Shown: piece after piece, positions 1 through 5,752 of the stretch
How the letters are laid out: each line of letters opens with the position of its first letter
How positions within the stretch are numbered: position 1 is the first letter of the stretch
Source: a virus
Direction: 5' to 3' (one strand)
Length of the DNA stretch: 24,305 nucleotides
Virus record (IMG/VR): IMGVR_UViG_3300043466_003756
Coordinates: 1 to 24,305 of that record
Program-made: the position numbers and the translations under genes
The notes under the pieces: generated by a model
What the model was told of the DNA's origin: nothing
Seen by the model: the letters and a program-made list of their open reading frames with translations, nothing else
The model's database searches: none

Positions 1-1
1 T

Positions 2-76
2 AGAGTAATCTCTTTACTTTACTGTGTAGGGCGCGCCTCGGTGTTTTGGGATGAGAAGAGGTCCACGGTCCCCTAG
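2..76 (+). CDS. Possible C-terminal tail of a truncated upstream gene
   Basis: This frame is open from the window edge to a TAG at 74-76 and would encode about 24 residues ending in DEKRSTVP. The stop lies directly against the first late-promoter box, an arrangement also seen at other gene ends here (474, 12851). The stretch is too short to recognise and the open frame could be chance. Confidence 0.22.
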   Translation, partial: RVISLLYCVGRASVFWDEKRSTVP

Positions 77-131
77 ATAAATAATCTTACAAAAAAGAAA
101 TACAGATAATGCAAAAATTAATTAAAGGATT
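74..131 (+). repeat. Promoter-leader-targeting-peptide cassette, copy 1
   Basis: TAG, late box, the leader beginning TCTTACAAAAAA and the first seven or eight codons (M-x-KLIKGF) match 472-530 with a one-base length difference and a few substitutions. The protein sequences beyond the targeting peptide are unrelated. A third, looser copy starts at 3872. Confidence 0.75.
77..84 (+). promoter_or_regulatory. T4-type late promoter box (ATAAATAA) for the 109 gene
   Basis: ATAAATAA follows directly on TAG; the T4 late consensus is TATAAATA. The ATG lies 24 nt downstream, after an A-rich leader without Shine-Dalgarno sequence. The box plus its leader recurs almost exactly at 475-507. Confidence 0.7.
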
Positions 132-474
132 TCAACAGTTCGTAAATGAAAACCACATGGACCATGAAGACTCTAATTCCATTGCTAGAGAACTTGGAAC
201 AATGGGATTTCAGACGGTTGCAACTGCCTATTCGGGTAACAGTAACGACGACATGCTTAGGCTTGAGTTCAGCAACCTGCCGGGTAAAAACGTGCTAATT
301 AGCCTTGACTCATTAGCCAATGTACTGGATCCATCGGTACTCGACTCTGATTCGGATGAAGATCATGAGGCGGTCAATCAAGCACTATGGGATAGAGCAC
401 AAGAGATTGCAAGGCGTGCAGGTTGTTCTGTATTAATAGACAATGAATCGGGAGAAGAGATTGACTTGACCTAG
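109..474 (+). CDS. Capsid-targeted small protein, function unknown
   Basis: This encodes 121 residues. The first 14 residues (MQKLIKGFQQFVNE) form an amphipathic basic/aromatic peptide ending in V-N-E, which fits the [L/I]-x-E rule of the T4 gp21 prohead protease, so cleavage after E14 is predicted. The remainder is acidic, especially around 75-88 (DPSVLDSDSDEDHE), and resembles no family I recognise. It has its own late box, and the ATG is set by identity of leader and start with the 508 gene. Packaging in the head and injection are inferred by analogy with T4 internal proteins IPI-IPIII. The gene stops at TAG directly before the next late box. Confidence 0.8.
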   Translation: MQKLIKGFQQFVNENHMDHEDSNSIARELGTMGFQTVATAYSGNSNDDMLRLEFSNLPGKNVLISLDSLANVLDPSVLDSDSDEDHEAVNQALWDRAQEIARRAGCSVLIDNESGEEIDLT

Positions 475-530
475 ATAAATAATCTTACAAAAAAAAAAAT
501 ACAGATAATGAAAAAATTAATTAAAGGATT
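472..530 (+). repeat. Promoter-leader-targeting-peptide cassette, copy 2
   Basis: This is the second copy of the 74-131 element. Identity covers the stop codon, late box, leader and first codons (MKKLIKGF) and then fades within the targeting peptide. Confidence 0.75.
475..482 (+). promoter_or_regulatory. Late promoter box for the 508 gene
   Basis: ATAAATAA directly follows the TAG of the preceding gene. The A-rich leader to the ATG (25 nt) is nearly identical to the one upstream of 109. Confidence 0.7.
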
Positions 531-957
531 TACTCAATTCGTTAATGAGAACGAAATTCAAGAGGGCGATCGCATGGCTTCGTTTAGAACAACGACTGAG
601 TCCAACCTAATGACCGCCATTAAAATGGAAGTTGATAAGCTACTACCTGAATGGAATACATCTCTTCAAAAATCTAGCGACGTCGAAGGCGGCTACATCA
701 TCTATGTTGAGAGTCCAGAAGATCCTGAGAACTACTACTTCATTGAGCCCGCAACTGATAACTACTACAAGGGCCAGGAAGAAGAGGATGACTTTTCACC
801 GGCTGGCGATGTTGCTGACGTATTCATTACCAAGGGCGATGGGTCAACGAACCAAGACTCAATAACCGTGACCGCTAATCCTGGCGACTACTCAATGGAG
901 AAGCTTGCCAGACGAGTTGCACTAAAGCTTGCGACCTGGATCAGCGACGAAAACTAA
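508..957 (+). CDS. Capsid-targeted protein, function unknown
   Basis: This encodes 149 residues. The N-terminus MKKLIKGFTQFVNE is almost the same as that of the 109 gene and ends in V-N-E, so processing after E14 is predicted. The body is not similar to the 109 product. It is acidic, with a stretch rich in Tyr, Glu and Asp around residues 67-95, and shows no membrane segment or recognisable catalytic motif. It is driven by its own late box and followed by a strong terminator, so it ends this transcription unit. Role as an injected internal head protein is inferred from the targeting peptide alone. Confidence 0.8.
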   Translation: MKKLIKGFTQFVNENEIQEGDRMASFRTTTESNLMTAIKMEVDKLLPEWNTSLQKSSDVEGGYIIYVESPEDPENYYFIEPATDNYYKGQEEEDDFSPAGDVADVFITKGDGSTNQDSITVTANPGDYSMEKLARRVALKLATWISDEN

Positions 958-978
958 ACATTACTATTCAAGTTTAAT

Positions 979-1004
979 AAGGGGCCATTGAGCCCCTTTT
1001 TTTT
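979..1004 (+). terminator. Intrinsic terminator after the 508 gene
   Basis: AAGGGGC (979-985) pairs with GCCCCTT (992-998) around a 6-nt loop, followed by a T tract of about eight. The T tract runs straight into a TATAAT box. Confidence 0.88.
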
Positions 1005-1005
1005 G

Positions 1006-1011
1006 TATAAT
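1006..1011 (+). promoter_or_regulatory. TATAAT-type promoter for the tRNA cluster
   Basis: TTTTGTATAATAG matches the TTT(A/T)GTATAATA pattern seen at 7809, 9615 and 14029. It lies 9 nt before the acceptor stem of the first tRNA-like gene, so transcription could begin at or just before the tRNA 5' end. No -35 element is evident. Confidence 0.6.
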
Positions 1012-1020
1012 AGACTCTAT

Positions 1021-1092
1021 AGTCAGGCGCTGGGCGGTTACGACTCATAGAGTAGAGATGAAATTATACAGGTTCGAATCCTGTCCTGACTA
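1021..1092 (+). tRNA. Atypical tRNA-like gene
   Basis: The acceptor stem AGTCAGG/CCTGACT is perfect over 7 bp, and the T arm ACAGG-TTCGAAT-CCTGT is perfect with canonical loop bases. The middle is poor: the D stem is weak, and the best anticodon stem has only four pairs (TCAT/ATGA) with a loop around GAGTAGAG. If read in register, that loop would present GTA without the normal U33. No CCA is encoded. It may be a degenerate tRNA or one with unusual structure, and I cannot assign an amino acid. Confidence 0.45.
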
Positions 1093-1100
1093 CATGGTGC

Positions 1101-1169
1101 TCTGTAAAGCCTCTTATCGTGAGATAACGTAACAGAAGTGGATAATCCAGAAATGGATGACGCTCCACT
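1101..1169 (+). ncRNA. Candidate structured RNA with two GNRA hairpins
   Basis: Two abutting arms are visible. Arm A is TCTGT (1101-1105) with ACAGA (1132-1136), enclosing TTATC-GTGA-GATAA (1114-1127). Arm B is AGTGGA (1137-1142) with TCCACT (1164-1169), enclosing ATCCA-GAAA-TGGAT (1145-1158). All four helices pair perfectly, and both loops are GNRA tetraloops. There is no T-arm sequence, so it is not a normal tRNA. It sits between two tRNA-like genes and is probably co-transcribed with them. Confidence 0.45.
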
Positions 1170-1173
1170 ACAT

Positions 1174-1250
1174 AGTCAGGTGGCGGAATTGGTCAGACGC
1201 AAGCATCTACTGGATGCACTATATTACAGGTTCGAATCCTGTCCTGACCT
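1174..1250 (+). tRNA. tRNA-like gene, anticodon ACT if the loop is standard
   Basis: The D arm is classical (GCGG-AATTGGTCAG-ACGC) and the T arm ACAGG-TTCGAAT-CCTGT is perfect. The acceptor is GTCAGG/CCTGAC plus an A1-C72 mismatch. The anticodon arm is GCAT-CTACTGG-ATGC, closed by an A-A mismatch, which gives anticodon ACT (Ser AGU). The short variable loop does not suit a normal Ser tRNA, and C32-G38 could pair, so identity is uncertain. Its T arm and 3' acceptor strand repeat those of the first tRNA-like gene over 23 nt (1068-1090 and 1226-1248). Confidence 0.55.
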
Positions 1251-1269
1251 CTAATACAAATAGAACAAC

Positions 1270-1455
1270 ATGAAAGAACAAAAAGTACTCGTGACCGGTG
1301 ATCAGGGCTCGCATGAGGTGCAGGCCAAGGTGGATGCCCTACTTACCGAGGGTTGGCAGATTGTGTCAGTTACCGCACAGCACGTTTCCACAGGTTCAAG
1401 CCAGTTCTTTAGGGGCGGTTACTTCATCGTCTTTGAACGGGCGGTTGGAGAATAA
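1270..1455 (+). CDS. Small DUF4177-like protein
   Basis: This encodes 61 residues. The layout resembles DUF4177-type small proteins: a beta strand (KVLVTG), a helix, then LLTEGWQIVSVTAQ and a final strand GGYFIVFER. The EGWxxVS core is the most telling feature. No targeting peptide or signal is present. It lies directly downstream of the tRNA-like genes with no terminator between, so it is probably on the same transcript. Its TAA stop lies inside the next late box (1452-1459). Molecular function of the family is unknown. Confidence 0.65.
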   Translation: MKEQKVLVTGDQGSHEVQAKVDALLTEGWQIVSVTAQHVSTGSSQFFRGGYFIVFERAVGE

Positions 1456-1459
1456 ATAA
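1452..1459 (+). promoter_or_regulatory. Late promoter box overlapping a stop codon (1483 gene)
   Basis: ATAAATAA contains the TAA stop (1453-1455) of the upstream gene. The ATG is 23 nt downstream after an A-rich leader. Confidence 0.65.
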
Positions 1460-1482
1460 CTCTAACTAAAAAAGACTAACTC

Positions 1483-1962
1483 ATGAAATACCTTAAACTA
1501 TTTGAGAATCTCATGCATGACTCTGATGATGAGACCAGACCAGTCCGCTGCACGATACTGCCAACCGTTCGATCGGTTGGAACCAGCCTAACCCAACGAG
1601 CCCTTCGAATTGGGCTGGCCAATCTGGACAGGATCAGGACACGATACGAAAATGAGCCCGACTCATACACTCAATCCGGAACCAAGACTCTACACAAGAT
1701 GATAATAGACCGAGACACCGACGGTCTGCTTAAGTTTGAACCTCTATTGAAATTGAGCCCGGCTGAATTTGAGAACTTTAGCCTTGATGCGATGGACCGG
1801 GCAATGGATTTCGTAAAGGCCAACGGTCTGGAATTGATTGGCCCACGTGGATCGAGTTTTAGACTGCCGATTCGGCTGAATGCCCAATGGAAAAGCTATT
1901 GCGAGACCGAGACTGCCAAGCTAATCAAAGACTATGTTGGCGATAACCCAATTCAAGAATAA
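1483..1962 (+). CDS. Capsid-targeted protein, function unknown
   Basis: This encodes 159 residues. It starts MKYLKLFENL, the second class of targeting peptide in this window (KYIKLFEE type), with L-F-E at residues 6-8 as the likely cleavage site. The rest is rich in Arg and Leu, mostly helical in appearance, and matches no family I know. It has its own late box and is followed by an intrinsic terminator, so it is probably monocistronic. Its codons favour GAG, CTG and GGC more than the AT-richer genes further downstream. Confidence 0.75.
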   Translation: MKYLKLFENLMHDSDDETRPVRCTILPTVRSVGTSLTQRALRIGLANLDRIRTRYENEPDSYTQSGTKTLHKMIIDRDTDGLLKFEPLLKLSPAEFENFSLDAMDRAMDFVKANGLELIGPRGSSFRLPIRLNAQWKSYCETETAKLIKDYVGDNPIQE

Positions 1963-1980
1963 ACAAGTACACATGATTCT

Positions 1981-2012
1981 AAAAGGACCCATAGCAATAT
2001 CGGTCCTTTTTT
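1981..2012 (+). terminator. Intrinsic terminator after the 1483 gene
   Basis: AAAAGGACC (1981-1989) pairs with GGTCCTTTT (2002-2010) and is followed by further T residues. The T tract merges into the next late box. Confidence 0.8.
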
Positions 2013-2013
2013 A

Positions 2014-2021
2014 ATAAATAA
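2014..2021 (+). promoter_or_regulatory. Late promoter box, nearly leaderless (2026 gene)
   Basis: ATAAATAA ends only 4 nt before the ATG at 2026. With T4-like spacing, transcription would start at or next to the start codon. Confidence 0.7.
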
Positions 2022-2025
2022 CTTT

Positions 2026-2853
2026 ATGAAGTACATCATATCTAAGCAACTTTTTGAAAGTAGGGACCTACTAAAGCCCAAGCTAATGAGGCTTATTGAG
2101 AGTTGGGTCATGGGCAATGAAGAGAGTCTTAGGTTTACCGAATCGGATGCCGATGAACTGATTAGACTGATCGAGAACAATCCTTTCATCCGCGAAGAGA
2201 GCCTTAGGCAACTAGACTCCAAGAGAGTGAAGACTCTTTGGCGTGGGCTGCACCAGGACTGGGAACCGGATTCAGATAACTACACCATACATGATCGAAT
2301 AACCTCCTTTTCTTCTGATCGGGATGTTGCAGCCAGGTTCGGTGAACACACCCTATTGTCGATACCAATAGAAAAGGTTCGTCCGAATATTCTACTCTCC
2401 ATTGAATGGGCAGCCAGCTGGTTGGGTCTTGCCAAGGTCTCTCCGGAGCAGGCAAAGGCTGAAGAAGAAGGCGAGTGGAGCGATGATCCAGACGTAAGCT
2501 TTAGATACATGGCCTGGAGCCAAAAGGAGTATCTGGTTAAGTTGCCTCTGCCTGCTGAGACCAAGAGCACCAACATTCACCGCTCCCAGTCCATGGAGAC
2601 TCTTCATACCAAGGACGGCACCAAGATTATTATCACCCGCATTGGCCCTAGTCCCGAATTCGGTGCAAAAGACAGACTGGGTCCAGACCCTATTGTTGTA
2701 ACCAATGTGACCGTGAAAAACCCAAGATTCGGTCAGGATAGTAAGGAACCCATGAATCTTCCAATGCGCTCTGATTTTCCTGAAGGCACATCGAACGAGG
2801 AGATCCTGCGCTATTGGGAAGATCGACTAGCCGGCTCAAGTAACTACCTGTAA
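2026..2853 (+). CDS. Predicted capsid-targeted ADP-ribosyltransferase (Alt-like role)
   Basis: This encodes 275 residues. It starts MKYIISKQLFES with a possible cleavage site L-F-E at 9-11. The middle shows the R-S-E order of mono-ADP-ribosyltransferases: LWRG with R73, then ITSFSSDRDVAARFG (S94-S97, the STS-like strand with the vA..F helix), then WSQKEYLVKLP with Q166-x-E168 as the ARTT signature. The R-S-[Q/E]xE class transfers ADP-ribose from NAD+ to proteins. T4 Alt is a packaged ART injected with the DNA that modifies host RNA polymerase, and a comparable role is inferred. The 100-residue C-terminal tail is unassigned. QxE rather than ExE makes the target residue uncertain. The start is fixed by the late box 4 nt upstream. 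Confidence 0.65.
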   Translation: MKYIISKQLFESRDLLKPKLMRLIESWVMGNEESLRFTESDADELIRLIENNPFIREESLRQLDSKRVKTLWRGLHQDWEPDSDNYTIHDRITSFSSDRDVAARFGEHTLLSIPIEKVRPNILLSIEWAASWLGLAKVSPEQAKAEEEGEWSDDPDVSFRYMAWSQKEYLVKLPLPAETKSTNIHRSQSMETLHTKDGTKIIITRIGPSPEFGAKDRLGPDPIVVTNVTVKNPRFGQDSKEPMNLPMRSDFPEGTSNEEILRYWEDRLAGSSNYL

Positions 2854-2854
2854 T

Positions 2855-2862
2855 ATAAATAA
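2855..2862 (+). promoter_or_regulatory. Late promoter box, nearly leaderless (2867 gene)
   Basis: Here the full T4 consensus TATAAATA (2854-2861) is present, directly after the TAA of the previous gene. The ATG follows after 4 nt. Confidence 0.75.
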
Positions 2863-2866
2863 TCCC

Positions 2867-3343
2867 ATGAAGTATATTAAACTATTCGAGGAACTTGCCT
2901 CTGATCTACCGACCCTAAGGGACGTGGTCGAGAATAACCCTGACGAGTTCGAAGATTTTGAAAGGGCCGCACTTGAAACGGTCAATGCTCTTGATCTTAA
3001 ACTTGATCCAGATGAACAACGACTTCGGGAGATTGGCCTCATTGACGAGTACGAACTGTTCGATAGAGTCACGCTGGTGTTCAATATTAATGAGCTCACA
3101 CACGCTGATGGCCCAAGGCTCAGAGCCCTGGTTCAGAAGTTTCCGGGACTCTTCACGCTTGATTACGATGAGCTTATCGCCAGCCGCAAAGCGATTCCCG
3201 ACAAGGAGATTGATCCGGAAGCTGACATCGATCCTGGAGATCCAGTAGATGTGATCGTGTGGAAGGACTCAGCTGGTAATACTGCGGTCCAATGGGAGAG
3301 CTTCTATGTTAAGATGTGGTTCATGTTGGGCTCAGCATTATAA
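2867..3343 (+). CDS. Capsid-targeted protein with RLRExGL motif, paralogue of next gene
   Basis: This encodes 158 residues. The targeting peptide MKYIKLFEE has L-F-E at 6-8. Residues 52-58 (RLREIGL) carry a short motif shared with four other targeted proteins here. The body is related to the next gene: TLRDV near the N-terminus, the RLRExGL segment, a VFNINELTH segment, a KFPG segment, and a C-terminal strand ending in AVQWE are all matched in order. This points to a tandem duplication followed by divergence. No catalytic residues are recognisable. A leaderless late transcript is predicted. Confidence 0.75.
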   Translation: MKYIKLFEELASDLPTLRDVVENNPDEFEDFERAALETVNALDLKLDPDEQRLREIGLIDEYELFDRVTLVFNINELTHADGPRLRALVQKFPGLFTLDYDELIASRKAIPDKEIDPEADIDPGDPVDVIVWKDSAGNTAVQWESFYVKMWFMLGSAL

Positions 3344-3354
3344 AAAAAACTCAA

Positions 3355-3879
3355 ATGAAATACCTTAAGATATTCGAAGAATTCAATAATTCAGAACTTG
3401 CAACTCTACAGGACGTGCTCAATCCGGACCATTTTGCCGAGGCGGAAGACCGCCTTGAGATGTACTCAGAGGCCGCGATTGAGACCTGTAAAATGCTTGG
3501 CATTGAGCCACCGCCGGATGTTGCCAGACTCCATGAACTTGGCCTTGCTAATCAGCAACAACTGCTTGACAGCTTACCGCTGGACTCTGTGGTTGAGGTC
3601 TTTAACCTGCTGGCTCTCACCCACCTGACCGAGCCGAGCGTTCGTGAATTCTGCCGTCGCTTTCCTGGTATAATAACCTATGATCCGGACACCGACGAGT
3701 ATCGTCGACCTGAGAGTTCACGACAGCTTAAAGAGATCTTTCTTGAGTCGCCGGAATACGGGGACGAGGTTAGGGTGGTGCTCTTTGAGGACGGGAACGG
3801 GACTAGAGCGGTTGAATGGGAGGACCAAGACTATCTAGGCTACTTCATGCTTAGACGGGACCTTGAGTCTAATAAATAA
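3355..3879 (+). CDS. Capsid-targeted protein, diverged tandem paralogue
   Basis: This encodes 174 residues from the ATG at 3355. An in-frame ATG at 3316 would add 13 residues inside the upstream gene and hide the targeting peptide, so I reject it. The N-terminus MKYLKIFEEF has I-F-E at 6-8, and RLHELGL (58-64) is the shared motif. Similarity to the 2867 product runs through TLQDV, FNLLALTH, RRFPG and AVEWE. The spacer is only 11 nt and has no good late box, although TATAAAAA (3340-3347) could be a weak variant, so co-transcription with the 2867 gene is likely. Function unknown. Confidence 0.75.
   Translation: MKYLKIFEEFNNSELATLQDVLNPDHFAEAEDRLEMYSEAAIETCKMLGIEPPPDVARLHELGLANQQQLLDSLPLDSVVEVFNLLALTHLTEPSVREFCRRFPGIITYDPDTDEYRRPESSRQLKEIFLESPEYGDEVRVVLFEDGNGTRAVEWEDQDYLGYFMLRRDLESNK
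3872..3879 (+). promoter_or_regulatory. Late promoter box overlapping a stop codon (3904 gene)
   Basis: ATAAATAA contains the TAA stop 3877-3879. The leader starts TCTTACAAAAA exactly as at 109 and 508, making this a third, looser copy of that cassette. Confidence 0.68.
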
Positions 3880-3903
3880 TCTTACAAAAACAACAATAAA
3901 ACA

Positions 3904-4479
3904 ATGCAAAAATTAGTTAAAAACTTTAATCAATTCGTGAACGAGAGTCTTACTGGAGACGAAGAAGGCCGACTAAGGGAACTTGGATTACTTATTGATT
4001 GGGATGTTGAGCTCGAGATTGAGTTCGATCAAGCTTGTCAGAGTGAACCGGAATACATCAAGAGCAAATTGATTGAGTGGTTACCTGAAATTAATTCAGT
4101 TAGCTCCGATTTTCAGGTAAAGGAGGACTCAGTTGATATCGATGAATGGACCGAGGAGGATTACGTATCACGAGATGATGAGATTCCAACCGAAGATGAG
4201 ATTGACCAAATGAGAAAACCTGAGTTACTAGACTTAATTGATGAACTTGGGCTTGATGTTGATACTAAGGAAAGGCTCGGTGAGCTTATAGACCTTGTGA
4301 AGCAGGCGATAGAGGATCAAGGTTTTGACTCAATGAATTATGATCAGAGAAACTTTATTAGGTTCACGATCGTAACCACAACTGATAACCAGGATGAGGT
4401 TCACAATTGGATAGAAACCAATATTGTTGGCAACGGTAGAGTATTTAGTGGTATTGAGGAACTTGAAAGAGTCGGTTAA
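3904..4479 (+). CDS. Capsid-targeted acidic protein with SAP/Rho-N-like helix pair
   Basis: This encodes 191 residues. The targeting peptide MQKLVKNFNQFVNE ends in V-N-E (cleavage predicted after E14). RLRELGL at 23-29 is the shared motif. Residues about 102-138 (MRKPELLDLIDELGLDVD, then a second helix) resemble a SAP, HeH or Rho N-terminal helix-turn-helix module, a fold that often binds nucleic acid. The rest is strongly acidic. An internal head protein that contacts DNA would fit, but that is inference. A hairpin terminator follows. Confidence 0.75.
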   Translation: MQKLVKNFNQFVNESLTGDEEGRLRELGLLIDWDVELEIEFDQACQSEPEYIKSKLIEWLPEINSVSSDFQVKEDSVDIDEWTEEDYVSRDDEIPTEDEIDQMRKPELLDLIDELGLDVDTKERLGELIDLVKQAIEDQGFDSMNYDQRNFIRFTIVTTTDNQDEVHNWIETNIVGNGRVFSGIEELERVG

Positions 4480-4501
4480 ATAATAAAAAACGCAAGCAAT
4501 C

Positions 4502-4528
4502 AAAGCTCCAATATTTGGGGCTTTTTTT
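4502..4528 (+). terminator. Intrinsic terminator after the 3904 gene
   Basis: AAAGCTCC (4502-4509) pairs with GGGGCTTT (4517-4524), including one G-T wobble, and runs into seven T residues. Confidence 0.82.
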
Positions 4529-4546
4529 GTGCCAGTAGATCGGGCG

Positions 4547-4554
4547 ATAAATAA
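4547..4554 (+). promoter_or_regulatory. Late promoter box for the 4573 gene
   Basis: GATAAATAAC lies 18 nt before the ATG. There is no Shine-Dalgarno sequence in the leader. Confidence 0.65.
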
Positions 4555-4572
4555 CAATAAACTGGAATCCCT

Positions 4573-5076
4573 ATGTTCAACAACATTTCAGACATTCTTA
4601 AGAGCTTCACGCCAGCCCAGCGAATCACGGCCCTGCTCATACTTGTATTCACGATAGTGCTTATTAGTCTGGGTCCAAGCCTAATCGATCGCCACACGAC
4701 CGACTGTTCCGAGCTTGAGATCAGGGTCAAGAGCCAACAGACTCAGATCATGGAGCTCTCGGCCCAGGTCGAGAAACTCAATCGTGATCTCATTAGCGGC
4801 CAGAGCGAGTGCACGGCAAACCTAATTCAAAAACAGCAAGAGATCATGAACATTGTCAATGGCATGATCGAGGAGGCCCAGTGCAGTGTCAAGCCTGCAG
4901 TTCGTCGTCAAGAACAAATGATGAAGTCTAGACCCGATCAGGGATCTGGTGCCGGTGAAGGTGAACTGGCCTATTCCAGAGCCCCAGAGCCCGAACCTGT
5001 ACAGGTGATCGATGAGACCCTACCCAAGCTTAAGCAGCTCAAGGCTCAAATCCAAAAAACCATGAGGTCCAAGTAA
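4573..5076 (+). CDS. Single-pass membrane protein with periplasmic coiled coil
   Basis: This encodes 167 residues. A hydrophobic segment at about 17-37 (TALLILVFTIVLISLGPSLI) is followed by a heptad-rich coiled coil at about 45-75 and a second helix near 83-100. A Pro/Glu-rich linker (APEPEPVQ) and a Lys-rich tail complete it. It lacks the [L/I]-x-E targeting peptide of its neighbours. A short cytoplasmic N-terminus, one membrane helix and a long helical outer part would suit an inner-membrane spanin subunit or an envelope-anchoring protein, but there is no specific signature. It is late-expressed judging by its box. Confidence 0.65.
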   Translation: MFNNISDILKSFTPAQRITALLILVFTIVLISLGPSLIDRHTTDCSELEIRVKSQQTQIMELSAQVEKLNRDLISGQSECTANLIQKQQEIMNIVNGMIEEAQCSVKPAVRRQEQMMKSRPDQGSGAGEGELAYSRAPEPEPVQVIDETLPKLKQLKAQIQKTMRSK

Positions 5077-5100
5077 ATGCCAAGCGTAATAACCGGTTAA

Positions 5101-5108
5101 ATAAATAA
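5101..5108 (+). promoter_or_regulatory. Late promoter box for the TTG-start gene at 5116
   Basis: ATAAATAA is preceded directly by a 10-bp palindrome TAACCGGTTA (5090-5099). The TTG start lies 7 nt downstream. Confidence 0.68.
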
Positions 5109-5115
5109 TTCTACT

Positions 5116-5742
5116 TTGAAATACATTAAACTATACGAAAACTTCTTTGAGGACATGGAACGCGCAGCGGACCAAGCTCACAAGCCCGTGCCTTTCAAAA
5201 AGCAGGAGAAGAAGCCCAAGCCTGAACCTGCAGCCGAGCCTGAAGAGGAGCCAGTTAAGGTGCAAGAACCCGCTGAAACCGAGCCCGAAGAGGACACTAC
5301 TGAAACGACACCTGAAGCACCAGCGCCTGAGGAACCCAAAACATTTAAGGACTGGCTCACAGGTAAAGTAAAAAAGCTGGTTGAGTTCGAAGAGACCAAT
5401 GAGAGCGTGAAGTGTTGGGCCGAGCTTGAGAATGAAACCTCATGCCAATGGTCCATTTCAATGGAGGATTACCCAACAGTTGAAGCAAGTTTCAAGCTTG
5501 GAGCAGACACCGTCTACCTGGACGATGATACCTCTGGCGAGATTGCTCGTGAGTACTACACCAAAAAGCGAGAGTACGATCCAAAACCTTGGACCGAATG
5601 CGTGCTCAAGGTTGGAGCCCAGTTTCCGGACTTCATGAGAAGAATGGAGAAGGATGCAATCAATCGAGCAACAGATCAAGACATTGAACTCTCAAAGATA
5701 GTTGCAGCCCAATTCGGCACCCAAAAAACAGGCAAAAAATAA
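5116..5742 (+). CDS. Capsid-targeted protein with Pro/Glu-rich linker, TTG start
   Basis: This encodes 208 residues starting at TTG. The start is supported because it yields the targeting peptide MKYIKLYENF (L-Y-E at 6-8) immediately after a late box. Residues about 22-75 form a low-complexity region of Lys, Pro, Glu and Thr (KKPKPEPAAEPEEEP), probably disordered. This is followed by KTFKDWLTGKVKKLVEFEE and a folded C-terminal domain with WAELEN, CQWSISMEDY and VYLDDD. I do not recognise that domain. The extended linker suits a flexible internal protein. The next gene starts 10 nt after the stop, so both are probably on one transcript. Confidence 0.72.
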   Translation: MKYIKLYENFFEDMERAADQAHKPVPFKKQEKKPKPEPAAEPEEEPVKVQEPAETEPEEDTTETTPEAPAPEEPKTFKDWLTGKVKKLVEFEETNESVKCWAELENETSCQWSISMEDYPTVEASFKLGADTVYLDDDTSGEIAREYYTKKREYDPKPWTECVLKVGAQFPDFMRRMEKDAINRATDQDIELSKIVAAQFGTQKTGKK

Positions 5743-5752
5743 AAGATCATTC

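Noticed and set aside
1096-1172. Hammerhead-type ribozyme in the structured RNA
   Set aside because: GAAA is present as a loop, but the CUGAUGA core and cleavage-site arrangement are absent on both strands.
1021-1250. Group I intron splitting a single tRNA
   Set aside because: Each half carries its own complete acceptor and T arm, and the intervening 80 nt is far too short for a group I core.
3316-3354. Earlier in-frame ATG for the 3355 gene
   Set aside because: It lies inside the upstream coding region and would place 13 residues before the conserved targeting peptide, which must be N-terminal.
3668-3680. GGTATAATAACC resembling the TATAAT promoters
   Set aside because: It is inside the coding region of the 3355 gene with no start codon at suitable spacing that opens a supported gene.
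4573-5076. Counting the membrane/coiled-coil protein among the targeted cargo
   Set aside because: Its N-terminus lacks an early [L/I/V]-x-E ending and is followed by a membrane helix; only its late box matches the group.
5178-5456. Long Ser/Val-rich open frame on the minus strand opposite the Pro/Glu-rich linker
   Set aside because: It mirrors the low-complexity codons of the plus-strand gene and has no promoter or start context of its own.
5702-5752. Earlier in-frame ATG for the 5753 gene
   Set aside because: It overlaps the preceding gene and would bury the MKNLKAFDQFINE peptide.
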